The notes under the pieces were generated by a model. That model saw only the letters and a program-made list of their open reading frames with translations. It was not told the DNA's origin and did not search any database. Position numbers and translations under genes: made by a program. From assembly GCA_973895155.1 (NCBI GenBank), contig OZ316893.1, forward strand, positions 20,956,001 to 21,020,000: DNA of 64,000 nt, given 5' to 3'. The DNA is from Marsupella aquatica (taxonomy: Eukaryota; Marchantiophyta). Below, piece after piece: positions 1 to 10,936 of the stretch. Position 1 is the first letter of the stretch. Each line of letters begins with the position of its first letter.

Positions 1-1644
1 TCCGAATCACTTATGTGAGAATGCAAGAAAAAAATGACGGTTTTTCAACTTCTTCAAAAAACTCAAAACTTATCACCGTCGCGTAGCCCACAAGCCTAGC
101 TCTCCAACGCTGAAAACCAGAATCAAAACGGAACTCCGACGTAAAACTTATTCACTTTTTGGTTGGGGTGGGTAAAACTCAAAATTCTCCCCCGTTTTGA
201 CCACCTCAGGGAATAACCAAAATGTGAACGAGTACTCAACGTCGGAAACACAATTCGATTGGTGCACCGCGTGGCCAACTTCGATGGCTACCTCCTTGCC
301 GAAGATGAACAAAAAAAGTTACCGTTCGGCGGACGGAATCTTCGACAGACGGCCAAAAACATGCTCTCTGTTTTTTGGGAATATTCCCACACATAGCAGC
401 AGGGCTCACAGGGGGCCGTTCCCCCTGTCCAAGCGGTTAAAGTGGAGGGCGGCAGGTCCCGGGATGCGGCAGCCAATGGGGAGGGAGGAAAAGAAAGTAA
501 AAATTAAGGCCTAAAGGGGGTTTAAAGCCCCTTTACAAAAAATAGGCGTATAGCCGGGGGGATATCGGGCCGCATACGGGGTCAGGCCGGGGCGTGTTGC
601 GGCAGCATACGCAGTCGCGTATGCGCTAGGGCAGGTGAGAGCCAGGAAAATGCAGGGCCGGGAAGGGTGACCGGCGGAAGGGCGCGCGCAGGTCTGGACG
701 ATTGGCAGGGAGGAAGCAGGCGGCCGACGGGCGCTACGTGAGGCCCCAAAGGCCCCCAAAACTACAAAGGAATTAACCACGTCCCCCCAAAAAAACTCAA
801 ATGCACACCCCGTCACCAGCAAGGGCTAAAAAAAACTTTTCTTTCCTATGTGCGATGGAGGTCTCTAGAGAGAGAGAGAGAGCCATAAATGGAGTATTTT
901 TCGAACAAAAAATTTGCCCGTAAGAAATCCAAAAATGCTTGTGGACATCAAACAAAAAGAGCTTGCACCTTGCAACGTTCGGATTATGTTGAGGACTCAG
1001 AAACCGATGTCGGTGGGTTGGAAAGATTTGCGCACCCGCACCGTTTGCTGGTCAATCAGTGACAAAAGTTCAGAACTCCTTCCTCCTATGGGCAAAAAAT
1101 GTCAATCTTGGACTCAAAATGATCACCTCTTCGTGATGTCTCCGTTCTGCCCAAGCACTTCACGTCTCTCCCTCCGAGTCGAGCGCAATGACGAGAAACC
1201 CCGCTCAGGCAAAAGAGGACTCCATAGCCGATCAGAAAATCAGAATGCTTATTTTGCTCGTTGCGTCGCACTCGTTACACACTTGGCAACAAACCATCTA
1301 CCAAAACAATCAACTCGTCCCGATCTACAAGTAGAGCTACAGCATGCGACGCCTCCTTCACCGTAGAGCTCACACCGTCGAGAAAACAAACTCTGGTCCT
1401 TCCTCCGAAAAACCATCGAACACGAATGTTGCCAACTTTCTTCACAAATTCCAGAATGACGAAAACCTAGATCTCTCCACACCACAATCTCCGTTTAGCA
1501 ATTTCTTCACACCGTTAGAAAGCCCTTGCCCCGATCTATCCGTTGAGCCCATAAACTCCAAGTTCCATGCGACGGAACTCCGGGAAATCCACCGACACTC
1601 AACGCTGGAAAAAACCGTCACGAACAATGTCACCTCCCAGGCAT
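1..1644 (-). mobile_element. Non-coding interior next to a copia-type 5' LTR
   Basis: This stretch lies just inside the primer binding site of the minus-strand LTR at 1659-1990, so on the minus strand it is the leader or interior of that retroelement. I see no gag, integrase or reverse transcriptase motif on either strand; the short open frames have no recognisable domain. Positions 530-830 are clearly more GC- and CpG-rich than the neighbouring DNA and contain an inverted repeat GCATACGC-AGTC-GCGTATGC (605-624). A second hairpin with 8-bp arms (ACAGGGGG / CCCCCTGT) is at 408-428, and a near copy of it occurs at 16804-16823. A short GA run lies at about 867-882. The assignment as element interior is inferred from position only. 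Confidence 0.4.
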
Positions 1645-1656
1645 GCTCTGATACCA
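1645..1656 (-). other. Primer binding site of a copia-type LTR retrotransposon
   Basis: Read on the minus strand, the LTR end TCAACA is followed by two bases and then TGGTATCAGAGC. This is the usual Ty1/copia primer binding site, complementary to the 3' end of plant initiator methionine tRNA. It fixes the orientation of the element (minus) and marks the LTR at 1659-1990 as a 5' LTR. Confidence 0.85.
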
Positions 1657-1658
1657 AT

Positions 1659-1990
1659 TGTTGAGCATAGACGATAATCGCAACGGTAAGCACATGACAC
1701 ATCCAACGTGCAAGTAGTCGACACAAGAGATACGTGGTTCACCTCCTCGAGGCTACGTCCACGGGAACACACAAGAGAGCTTTACTGAACTCTAAGCCCG
1801 TCGGCCATACTAAGTCTTTACAGTGTAAGCTCTCCTCATCTCTCAAGTGGCCCCATAACAATGAGCCTAAGTTCCACTTATCCAAGCAAACACCGCTTGG
1901 CATATAGTGTGCATCCTAGTTAACCTAACCACGTCTCCGACTACGGTTAGTCTAACTATGGTTACATGCCGTAACCCTAGACCTTGATTA
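1659..1990 (-). mobile_element. Copia-type 5' LTR (minus orientation)
   Basis: The inner edge is exact: the LTR ends in TCAACA on the minus strand, two bases before the primer binding site. The sequence matches the LTRs at 9872-10195 and 18005-18349 over long stretches, including the block around 1726-1785 (GATACGTGGTT, then the GGCTACGTCCACGGG stretch). The outer edge at about 1990 is estimated from the 324-bp length of the plus-strand copy; a clear TGTTGA start is not visible there, so the outer end may be eroded. No second LTR of the same element is in the window. Confidence 0.75.
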
Positions 1991-2780
1991 AATACCTAAC
2001 ACATGGGAGTCTATCTTCGGCTGCCGTAAGGAAAGCCTGCAGGCTTGAGCAACACTTAGCTTGTAACTGTTTTGCAACTTTAGGCCTCGTTTTAAGCACA
2101 AACCCAGAAATCCAAAATTGTGGAATGGGCTGACTCCAGAAAGCTGCAATTGAAGGCACAAGGGCTTTGCACTTGACATGGTGATGGCTGTTGTATCTGA
2201 GGTGCATGGTGGCTGATCAAGAATGAAGGGAGAATGATATATGCTATGAGACAAAGGTGAGGCCATAACTCCTGCCTTATGGGGCAGGTCAATCAAGAAG
2301 TCAATGCTACCTCCCTCCATTGTTCAAATTCCTTCACTGCATGGGTCCCATAACCAGAGTTACAGGATAAACCACAAGTCCGTACTAACTTAAAACGACG
2401 ACCCAACTTTCAAAGTTGTCTATGAGCATGGCTCCCAAACATGCATAGAAGGTGAAGACAAGATTGATGGTGTATATCTTCACCCTGGTCTTCACATTCC
2501 TAGTGCTACCTACAATGTGCAGATCCACATAAGTGCAAAGTCTGTTTGACACTACTCATCCCAGCAAGTGTAGCCCTTGATTAGCCAAGCAGAAGTAGTC
2601 TTCAATCATTGCAAAAATTGAAGTTCCATGCTCGAGCTCACAAGTTAACCAATTCTTGCTCAAACCCAATCCGGGAAGTGGACTTCACCAAACCTGGTTA
2701 CACAAAAGACTTTGAACTTGCAAAATTTGAAGGTCACTCTTGTCACCCAAATAGAGAAAAATGGAGGGCCACACTTATCA
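1991..2780. other. Unassigned repeat-like DNA
   Basis: There is no recognisable gene. The open frames of about 60-140 codons (for example 1988-2320 minus and 2609-3022 plus) have no family motif, no splice context and sit between retroelement pieces. This is probably old element sequence. Confidence 0.3.
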
Positions 2781-2781
2781 C

Positions 2782-3118
2782 TTATCTAAATGGATACAGG
2801 CAGGTGCACCTGCAATATCTAAGAGTGAGCCCGGGAGTGAGACTCAAGGCATTAAATAGTTTTCCAGGAAACAAATATACACACTTTTTATATACAAAGG
2901 GACCAATCAGATTACAAATGAACAAACAAAAGAGGGCCCAAGTGGACAAAACCAATCGAAAAAGAAGTGAGCAAAAGGGAATCACTAAACACCAAGAAAG
3001 AGGAACTAAAAGTAAGAAATGAGCAATTATAGGGAACCCCTAAAAACCAAGAAAGAGAGACTAAAACTAACCCAAGCGGACCGAGGTCCTCATCATTCCT
3101 AGCGAATGTGGCAAAAAG
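2782..3118 (-). repeat. 3' tail of a non-LTR-like retroelement, copy 1
   Basis: Directly downstream on the minus strand of the protein-coding fragment at 3119-3820. A block of about 80 bp at 2931-3010 (around CCAAGTGGACAAAACCAA and AGTGAGCAAAAGG) recurs nearly unchanged at 7928-8000, in the same orientation. Related pyrimidine-rich tails occur at 10550-10650 (minus) and 8759-8890 (plus). The repeated association of protein fragment and tail suggests a 3' UTR of one element family. Confidence 0.5.
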
Positions 3119-3820
3119 CTACTGGTCCACATCAAGGGTCAAAACTAGATCGGCAAGTGAGATTGGAACATCCTCTAGGGGAGCTAGCCGCTGCGGAGGC
3201 ACACTAGCACCCACTGTAAGAGATCGACGATAGATGGCCCGAGCTTGAGCACGCTGCAAGGTGACTGAAATGCGTTGGCAAAAGTGCGTGGTCAAAATAG
3301 AAAGCGGGGGTCCGATGGGACCCATGCGGCCATGAACATCCCGGGCAGCTTGCCGAAGAAGCCCATCAAACTGAGGATGAAGACGCCCAAATAGCTCCAG
3401 AGCAAGGGGGAGGAAGCTGTCGGATGAAGCTCGTGCAGCATATTTGGCCTCCTTCGTTGTTGCCGCACGTGACGCTGCTGCCCCTGCCGTAGTTGCCGCT
3501 GTCCCAATGATGTCTTGGCGCAATGGGTTTGCCACCACTACATCTGCCAATGTACGTTGACCCTCACGGACCATGGTAAGATCCACCCGTTTTCCAGGAA
3601 CTATCATCTGAATGTTCCTTTTTTCTTGAAAGAAAAGAACTTGATGGGGCCCCTCCAGGGAAACAAACCCCTGAGGAGACCCCTTTGTTTGAAATGGACT
3701 CCCTGGGCCCTCAGTCCCTGCAGCCCATGCACATTCCCTGCCACCTAGCCCCTTGCACCCCTGCACGTACAGTTCCATATTCAACCAGCATAGTACCTTG
3801 TAGCCCTGTTGTCCTCCCAA
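3119..3820 (-). pseudogene. C-terminal piece of a retroelement protein
   Basis: The open frame codes for 233 residues. Residues about 77-210 look like the C-terminal region seen in some plant non-LTR-type retroelement proteins: a GKRVDLTM...LADVVVANPL stretch with Asp80 and Asp93, spaced as in a restriction-endonuclease-like core, then an alanine-rich helix, PLALELFGRLHPQFD, and a helical ISVTLQRAQARAIYRRS segment. No reverse transcriptase motif is present upstream, so it is a truncated copy. Residues 1-70 are coded by DNA that is itself repeated, in inverted orientation, at 4711-4930, so the N-terminal part is not a real protein start. A second, stop-containing copy of the C-terminal 60 residues lies at 10733-10936. 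The nuclease assignment is from pattern memory and is tentative. Confidence 0.5.
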
Positions 3821-4710
3821 ATCTATTTTAAAAGGGTTTGCTTTTTTCTAGAGTGGCCAATGTCACCTGGTACACTGAAGTTGAAGATTCTAAGAATGTT
3901 CTTTGTTTAATTTTTTAGGTGAATATTTTACCATGAGATGTTCCTAGGTTTAAAGAGAATGGTCAAATTCTGGAAAAGGGGGTATGTGGCTAGGTGGGAA
4001 ATAAACAAAAAAACACTGACTAAGTTAATCAAAATGGTTCATATGTTTTTAGTGGGGTTGCAGAGTGGAATTTTGCACAGCGGCTGATCAGAAAACGCTG
4101 GAGGAAGGGCAATTTTGAGACTCTCTTACTATTATAGCATCACTACATGTCAGAAAATCCACTGAGAAAAATTAATCTAGGGAATTTTGGTTTGAGACAG
4201 GTTTGCAACACCCACCCATGAGTTAGCTCAACAATAGTAGGGTGCTAACACATTTTGTGCACTCAGACAATTTGAAGTGTGGACAGCAGTGCCCTGACTG
4301 TACAAAACAGTGGCAATAAATCCCATTACCCAACCCATAGCATTCCACGTGGAAAAAAATCAGTAGCGAAGGGCTACTTTGAGACTCCCTAATGCAACCC
4401 AAGATTTTTCCTGCCTGTCTCTTGCCCTCCTTTTGCAGGATACAAGGAAGCCTCTAGGATGCCAGGATACACGGTGCAACGTGGTGACCAGAAGAAGGGA
4501 AGGGAGTGTATTTTAAGTAAAACAAATTGTCAAATTCTACCCAACTGGAAAGTATTATCCCTTTTGGGAGAAATTAGCAAGTTTTTTTCCTACTTCAGAC
4601 ACACTAGGTGAGGTCCTCCACTATGGGACAAAAACAAAAAGCTTGAAAAGCAGCGGACATTACAGTAGGCTGCAGCCTGCAGGGTACTATGCTGGTTGAC
4701 TATGGAGCTA
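3821..4710. other. AT-rich spacer, no gene seen
   Basis: No open frame of useful length, no RNA gene and no clear repeat boundary was found. Confidence 0.3.
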
Positions 4711-4930
4711 TGTAATTGTTAACGAGGCTAGATGGCAGGGGGTGTGCACGGGCTGCAGGGATTGAGGCCCCAGGGAGTCTATTTCAAAGGAAGGGGTGTG
4801 TAGTGATTAACCAGGCTAGGTGGCAGGGGATGTGCACTGTCTGCAGGGACTGAGGGTCCCATGGAGTCTATTTCAAACGAAGGCGCCTCGTCAGGGGTTT
4901 TTTTCCCCCAAAAGGGCCCCGCAAGCCTTT
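4711..4930 (+). repeat. Two direct copies of an element end, inverted relative to 3640-3752
   Basis: About 85 bp containing GGCTAGRTGGCAGGGG, CTGCAGGGA and GAGTCTATTTCAAA occur at about 4722-4795 and again at 4812-4890. The minus strand of 3752-3640 is a third copy (GGCTAGGTGGCAGGGAA, GAGTCCATTTCAAA), and it continues into the same TCAGGGGTTT region as the second plus copy. The three copies therefore form a direct pair plus one inverted partner about 1 kb away. Confidence 0.7.
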
Positions 4931-5124
4931 TTCAGATCGCCTGAAAGGTGCACTTTTATTTATGAATAAAATAAACCCAATAAAGACAGACATTAACCTG
5001 CCAGATCACAATCGACTAACTGCCAACAACCACTTGATACCAAACACGTTCAGTCAGGAGGGCCAAGGAAACAAAACATTAACTACAGGTGAAAGTCAAA
5101 TGGACGTGTGAATTAGGTGTCATG

Positions 5125-5560
5125 GTAAAACACAAGTGACCCCTGAATGTCATCTAAACGACGGGCATCTAATAGTGGGGCCCATGGAGTTTCTAGGAAT
5201 CCTCACGCGAATGTCAAAATGAACTGAAATGTGGATCAGGTATAATAAAACAGAAGTGACCCCTGAATGTCATCTAAAGGGGCATCTAAAAGTGGGGCCC
5301 AAGGGAGTTGAAATAATTAGTTTTTTAGGAACTCTCACCTGAATCTCAGAATGAACATGTGGATTGGGTATGGTAAAACACAAGTGACCCCTAAATGTCA
5401 GACTGGATGTGTGGATCAGGTGTGGTAAAACACTAGTGATCCATCAGTTTTGTCCTCTAGTTTGTGTAAAGCCCCCTAAGATGCAGTCTGCCCCCTAATA
5501 AGATGCATTCTCTGACCTGTTGGATTGTTCACCCCTGAATGTCAAAATGAACATGTGGAT
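5125..5560 (+). repeat. Degenerate tandem repeat of about 120-128 bp
   Basis: The block beginning TAAAACACAAGTGACCCC recurs at 5125, 5245, 5373 and, shortened, 5424, followed by GAATGTCATCTAAA and TAGTGGGGCCCA in the first two. The last units are truncated and diverged. No coding function is seen. Confidence 0.7.
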
Positions 5561-5774
5561 CCAATTTTTAAAGCACAAGTGATCTTTCAATTTTTGTCCT
5601 CTACTTCTTTATAAAGCCCCCTTGTAATCCATTACAGGATCTACTGGATTGTCCATAGACTCCTAGTCAGTGCTTTGCCTTGCTCAGATCTCAGGCTGTG
5701 GCATGAGCTTGATACACATCACCTGCCGTCCAAGCAAATGTTTAAACTCCAGATTTGCATCTATTTGTTTTCAG

Positions 5775-5909
5775 GTGTTGACTGCAACTCAACTCGAGGA
5801 ACAGATCGCGTATATGACAAAGCTGCCTAGAGATATTTTCTACCGTGAGCTTCAACTTCGCAAGCCATGTGATGTGACTCATCCTTATCACCATTCCTTC
5901 ACTTTATAG
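5775..5909 (+). other. Exon-like open segment of unknown identity
   Basis: A good 3' splice site (TTTGTTTTCAG) is followed by 44 open codons and a stop. The predicted residues (for example TATQLEEQIAYMTKLPRDIF) have balanced, protein-like composition, unlike the surrounding repeat DNA. I do not recognise the family and found no partner exon. It could be the last exon of a gene fragment captured by a repeat, or chance. Confidence 0.25.
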
Positions 5910-7429
5910 AGTTGAGGCCTATTCAATGAAAACTTTCCACAACCCAATCGTCTTTCCCCACTTTTGAAAATCTGAGATTGGAATTTGAGATCTAAATGAA
6001 TGAATGAGATCTTGAAACGAATCAATCGGGAAAGAGCTTCGAGAGTAGGAAGAACTGGGGAGATGAAACCCGGAGGAAACACATCGAAGAAGCTAGAAAA
6101 GGTTTGCAATGATTGAGCACATGCTTGGAATATGGGAACCGCAATGACTGAGCGTAAACCCCAGAGCATGTCCGCATGATCACTTCACCAAAGGAGTAAA
6201 TATTGCACCCGTGGTAGTGTGGTACTCACCCTCACGTTGGCAGGCCACGGTGGCATGGATTGGGCCAGCTTTTCATGGATGATTGCTTGAGCTTGAAGCC
6301 AAAAAGTACCAAAGCATCTGATTTTGGTACGCCCGTCGACCTCTGACATAGTCTGTCGACAATTCGGTCTCCACACCAACTCAGACGAATGGTTTGCTTC
6401 GTAGCCATTTCGAAATTTGTTTCTGTGACAGGATTTTTAATCCCGGACTCTTGCAAAGCTGGGCGTTGGTATTTATGGCCAATTGCGATCAAAGTGGCGA
6501 GAATGATCAAGGGGGAAAACTTCTTCAAGATAAGTGTCTTTTACCAAAAGCTTCAATTTGTAATGGACACGAGCTCAAAGTATGTTCACTTATTAGTTGA
6601 CATCACCTTTATAGCTGGTTTTGTCTCAATCAATCTTCTGGTTGATTCCAAATCAAGTTTGCAATTTGATTTCATTTGTCAGCCTGGCTGATAGAGTCGG
6701 GGATAGAGTAGGGGTTCCTTAGTTCATCGTTGTTGCAAATTTATTTTTCCAGATTTCAAGTTTGGGCTTTAAGCATTGTTACTGCAGTTCATCGGGTTGC
6801 CTCTTCATCACCTCTGCCAAAAAAGTGTTTCATCTTTGTTTGGGGATAACAGAAATTTTATACAGAAGATAGGTGGAGCAAAGATGAACTGGAAACAATG
6901 AGTTTTTATTTGTGGCAAAATATTTTTTGGTCTCAACTTTATTTGGTCTGGAAGAACGGGTAATGAAAGAAGGGGTAATCAGGCTACCGTAGTATTAATG
7001 AATGAGATTTATTTTCCAGATCACCAGGCTTTCAAATTTTGACAGGACCTTCCAACTCAAGGAGTGCAAATCGGAAGCCGGTACAGCCCTTGCATTATTG
7101 TTTAGGACAAAAAGTAAACGTGGGAAGGCTATCGTTTCACCACGATCCAACCGAGGTGTCCATATATTCAAAGACATCCATGGATTCCATGCCTTTGTTA
7201 CTTTTTAGAGAATGGCACCTTTCACGGGAAAGACTAAGGGCTGTCTTGCATGTGCAAGAGTCCTCAAAAAAGCGGCCCTTACCAGCCCACAAATGTCGGG
7301 AAAAAGTGCAAACCAAATCTACCAGGAGTGGGGAGCAGATACACGGGAAAAACGTCCAGAAGTCTGGGTCAAAGACGACGTGTTATGTCTACCATTTTGT
7401 TTTATTATGATTTGAAGGTTGGGGACCTC
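5910..7429. other. Unassigned DNA with one exon-like minus segment
   Basis: On the minus strand at about 6233-6379 an open segment (with MSEVDGRTKIRCFGTFW) ends at a good donor, GTGAGTAC, and has a protein-like composition. I cannot name it and no neighbouring exon fits. The other open frames look like chance. Confidence 0.2.
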
Positions 7430-7454
7430 AAGGGCCGGAAATTTTCCGGCCCTT
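7430..7454. repeat. Perfect hairpin with 12-bp arms
   Basis: AAGGGCCGGAAA at 7430-7441, one base, then its exact complement TTTCCGGCCCTT at 7443-7454. The half-site GGGCCGGAAA recurs about 80 bp downstream (about 7531-7541). The function is unknown. Confidence 0.8.
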
Positions 7455-7572
7455 GCCCTTGCAACTCCACCAAAGATGGCGTCAAGACTGCCGAACTGTC
7501 GCTTGATTAAAAAAAGGCCACGGGTTCATTTCAGGGCCGGAAACCAAAAGACCTTGTACATGCAAGACGGCC

Positions 7573-7827
7573 CTAAAGGACATGTCGGGACAGAAAGAAT
7601 GGTTCACAAGACGGCTCAGCATTATGGTACAATCTTAAAGCTCCTCCATCATTGGTTGTAAAGACGCGCTGCGTTGCGCTGGGCCAGGGCTGCTGCTGCT
7701 GCGGTGGCCGTAACTTCCATGAGTTCAATCTCCGCAGTCTCGGACCGCGTAAGAATGTAGCCATTTCCTGTCTCCTCACCCAACTTTTGATTTGCTCCAG
7801 GGATAGTGATGAGTTATAATCAGCCAT
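7573..7827 (-). pseudogene. Fragment of a retroelement-like open frame
   Basis: An 84-codon frame starting MADYNSSLSLEQIKSWV. After about residue 29 the composition becomes arginine- and glutamine-rich in this frame, whereas another frame reads an alanine-rich segment resembling the TATAAAAAL-type helix of the 3119-3820 protein, so a frameshift is likely. It lies next to a retroelement tail (7860-8042). The link to that family is an inference. Confidence 0.3.
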
Positions 7828-7859
7828 TTTTAGATCATCCCCGGTTTCCTATACCTGTC

Positions 7860-8042
7860 TTAAGTAAAATATACACATACTTTATACAGAAAAAGGCCAA
7901 ATAGAGTACAAAAGAATAAACAAGAGAGGTCCCAAGTGGACAAAACCAAACGCAAAAGAAGTGAGCAAAAGGAAACCCTAAAAACCAAGAAAGAGGAAAC
8001 CCTTAAGGCGTTGTGCACGATAAACAAAAACACTGTTCTCAT
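7860..8042 (-). repeat. 3' tail of a non-LTR-like retroelement, copy 2
   Basis: Positions 7928-8000 match 2931-3010 in the same orientation (CCCAAGTGGACAAAACCAA, AGTGAGCAAAAGG, AACCAAGAAAGAGG). The chance open frames across both copies also read alike (VLSTW, FVYKKCVY / FLYKVCVY), as expected for two copies of one sequence. Confidence 0.65.
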
Positions 8043-9871
8043 ATCCGTTTTGTCGGGCTAAATAAGTTCATTAATAACTTTCCCAAGGGTGGTCCAGTCA
8101 CCATCAGCAACCCGATTCTTGTTACCGTATCCCCACACTCTATCCCCATCTTACTATTAAAGCGTCAACTCAAGTCTACTTTTAAGAACCTAGGTAGTCT
8201 ACTTTTAAGAGCCTAGGTCTAGTGTGAAACCTCTAGACCATAACTCTATGGCCATCATGTGCAATGGAGAAACTCATGACATGATGTATGTACATACCAA
8301 TTTTCCTTGATAATTTCTATATGCACTATGGCCTCACCACAACATATGTGCATTAAAAAATACTCATGTGCACATAAAGGAGAAAGGTATATTATATATG
8401 ACTATTAAAATGATGAATTTTTTTTATCATTTCATTAACCTTCAAAGAATATGAATAGAAAAAATATTTTGATAATTTTTTATTATACTCTCTGCTATTA
8501 CGTTCTTTGAACGGGTAGTCGGGGCTAGTAGTGATAGATATTAGAGTATCCGCACAGGTGCTCTTTATCTACTATAGCTACGGGCTGAGATATTTATATG
8601 GTTGGATTTTAAACGCACTTGGGGCATCTTTTGCACTATTTTGTACACATTTCGTGTTCCACTTGCTCATGTAGTTAGTACATTAGACGTGGTCTATTAG
8701 CTCTTGTCACATAGTCTCTGAGTTCGCACTCATGCGCTGTTTGACACCCTTCCCTTTATTTTCTCAGTCTTTTAGGTTTGCACTTGCTTTATTTTTCTTT
8801 GTTTGGTTTTTGTACTCTTTGGACCACTTTTTCTTTGGACCACTTTTTCTTGCCTTTCATTGTACTCTGTTTTTTTCCTGGTATATAAACTTTGGTGACT
8901 TGTCCAGTTTATACTGTTAGATTTCAAGAGCCCTTGCAGCATCCTTTGCACAATTTTATAGGGTAAAACTTTTAAAAGCCCTAGTAGCATGGTTTGCAAG
9001 GATCTGGGGTCTCACTATGTGGAGCCCCCACATCACCTGCATGTTTTCAGGACTGGAAGCATACCATAAGTCTTAAGATTTTTTTAAAAATATTTTTATT
9101 TTATCTTTCTCAAGCATCAAAATTAAGCTTAAAAGACCTTAATGTTTGTTTACCAAAAATTGAAAGTATTCCAGTAGAACTGACAAAATGACCATATGCT
9201 TTGTCATACGAGAAGTATCTTTCTCATAGAAGTGAGACCCTCAAAATGAAAATGTTGGAGGCTTCATACATTAATAGTAAGTAACCTGAGTTGTATGGGG
9301 CAGTTGGTTTGTGACCCTCTAGTCTACCATACTTTCTTTGTTTCTCAGTAGGCTTGGCTTTTAGTTATTTTGCTCTTGTTGGGTATTGGGTCTATGATTT
9401 AAGGTTTGAGACTTTAGAGCTTTTGGCTCCTTGTTCTTCCTGGGTTTTACACTTGCCTTTGAGATCATGTCTCTCACTTTTGCCACTTTATGTGCTATAT
9501 GTGCTATATGTGCTATATGTGTTAAGCTTTATCTTAGGTTAATAGTAAAGTATTATACCTTGCAACATACAGTAGGTATTCTAGAGATGTAAGTTAAGAA
9601 AGGGCCAGACTCATTTTGATGTGGAAAAATTCCACCAAAACTAAATTATAGGGCTTTGTTTTAATACTGCAGGGAAGAAACTAACTTGTTTTAATGCAGG
9701 AAGTTTTTACCAAAACCAAATTAGGTTTTTTCTAATACAAGGGTCTCCAACAAAATTCGCAAGCAGTTTTGGATTTTTATTAAAAACTTACTAAGTATTA
9801 GACAAGTGTGGGGAAAACTTATAAAATTACATGGGAAAAAGGAAAAAGCTGTTAGATATTGCTCTTAGTCT
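8043..9871. other. AT-rich spacer with a plus-strand element tail and a microsatellite
   Basis: Positions 8759-8890 resemble the plus-strand version of the pyrimidine-rich element tail, ending near GGTATATAAACTTTGG. Positions 9489-9520 contain three to four copies of the 10-mer TGTGCTATAT. Nothing else was recognised. Confidence 0.4.
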
Positions 9872-10195
9872 TGTTGACTCATGAGCTAACTACAGTTAGT
9901 CTAACTCGGGTTAGGACTTAGCTAATGTTAGCGGTAGTGCTGTTGTGCATATAGCTAGGGCTGATGCCAGACCCTGGTGGAACTTAGGCTCATTGCTACG
10001 GAGCTAGTTGAGAGATAGGGAGAGCTTGTGCTGTGGATGCTTGGTATGGCCGGTCGGCCTAGAGTGCAATAAAGCTCTTGTGTGTTCCCGTGGACGTAGC
10101 CTCATGTGGAGGTGAACCACGTATCTCTCTGTGTCGACTATTGTGCGTTGGATGGTTCATGGACTTGCCGTTGCGAATGTCGTCTATGCTCAACA
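9872..10195 (+). mobile_element. Copia-type LTR (plus orientation), solo or 3' LTR
   Basis: A 324-bp segment with matching 6-bp inverted ends, TGTTGA...TCAACA. It is the same family as the minus-strand LTR at 1659-1990, sharing the GTCTATGCTCAACA end, the GGACGTAGCCTC and GTGAACCACGTATCTCT blocks, and a CTTAGGCTCATTG block. No primer binding site follows at 10196, so it is not a 5' LTR with an intact interior. The 5-bp flanks (AGTCT and AAAGC) do not match, so it is not a clean solo LTR either. Confidence 0.8.
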
Positions 10196-10732
10196 AAAGC
10201 AAGCCTAAAAGATGATGCAAAAAAAAGAAGTGGAAAAGCCTTTCAAATTTCATTTTATTACACCCAACTTTTGGGTCATATAAAAATATAGACCCCAGCC
10301 TCCTTATTACACAGGAGGTGCGTACCTCGCTTGTCCTTTCCCCTACCAGGTAGCGTCATAACGGTACTAAGAACTTTTAGACTAAAGTTATTCATTAAAG
10401 CATGCACTTCGCGCGAGGCAGAAATAAGTAACCTGAAATGAACAATCAAGACTTCATGGACCCAACTTTTCAAATTAAAGGTTCTGAGCCAAGATTCCTA
10501 TTTCTTCTTCTTTTTCCCATGTGAAATTTTAATAGTAAAAAGTACACCAGAATTTATAACCTCACAGAAAAACAAAGTACAATAAAATGAAAGAGTTCCA
10601 AAAGGACAAACACCAAACCAGACAAAACAAAAGCAAGTATAAACCTAAAAAAAGGACAAATAAAATGAGAAAAGTGTCTAAGACTACAGGAGAACAACTC
10701 AACAACTAGTGTTCACATTTGAAAATGTGACA

Positions 10733-10936
10733 CTAACTATGGGTCACATTCAATGTCCTAACCAAATCAGCAAGTGGGATAGGAATGTTTTCTAGGGGGT
10801 TGGCGTCTTGGGGGGCATAGTGGCGGCCACTGTGAGGAATTGATGATAAATGGCTCAAGCCTGGGCACGCTATAACGCCACTGAAATGTGCTGACGAAAG
10901 TGTGTGATCAAGATGGATGAATGTGAAATGCAACAA
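10733..10936 (-). pseudogene. Decayed second copy of the retroelement C-terminus
   Basis: The minus frame ends DANPLENIPIPLADLVRTL, matching APLEDVPISLADLVLTLDV at the end of the 3119-3820 protein. Just upstream, another frame reads ILITHFRQHISVAL, matching ILTTHFCQRISVTL, and then hits a stop where the first copy reads QRAQARAI. The copy therefore carries at least one stop and a frame change. A pyrimidine-rich tail follows on the minus strand (about 10650-10500). Confidence 0.6.

Noticed and set aside
9872-10195. Clean solo LTR
   Set aside because: Ends are well defined but the 5-bp flanks (AGTCT and AAAGC) do not match, so a simple insertion followed by LTR-LTR recombination is not supported.
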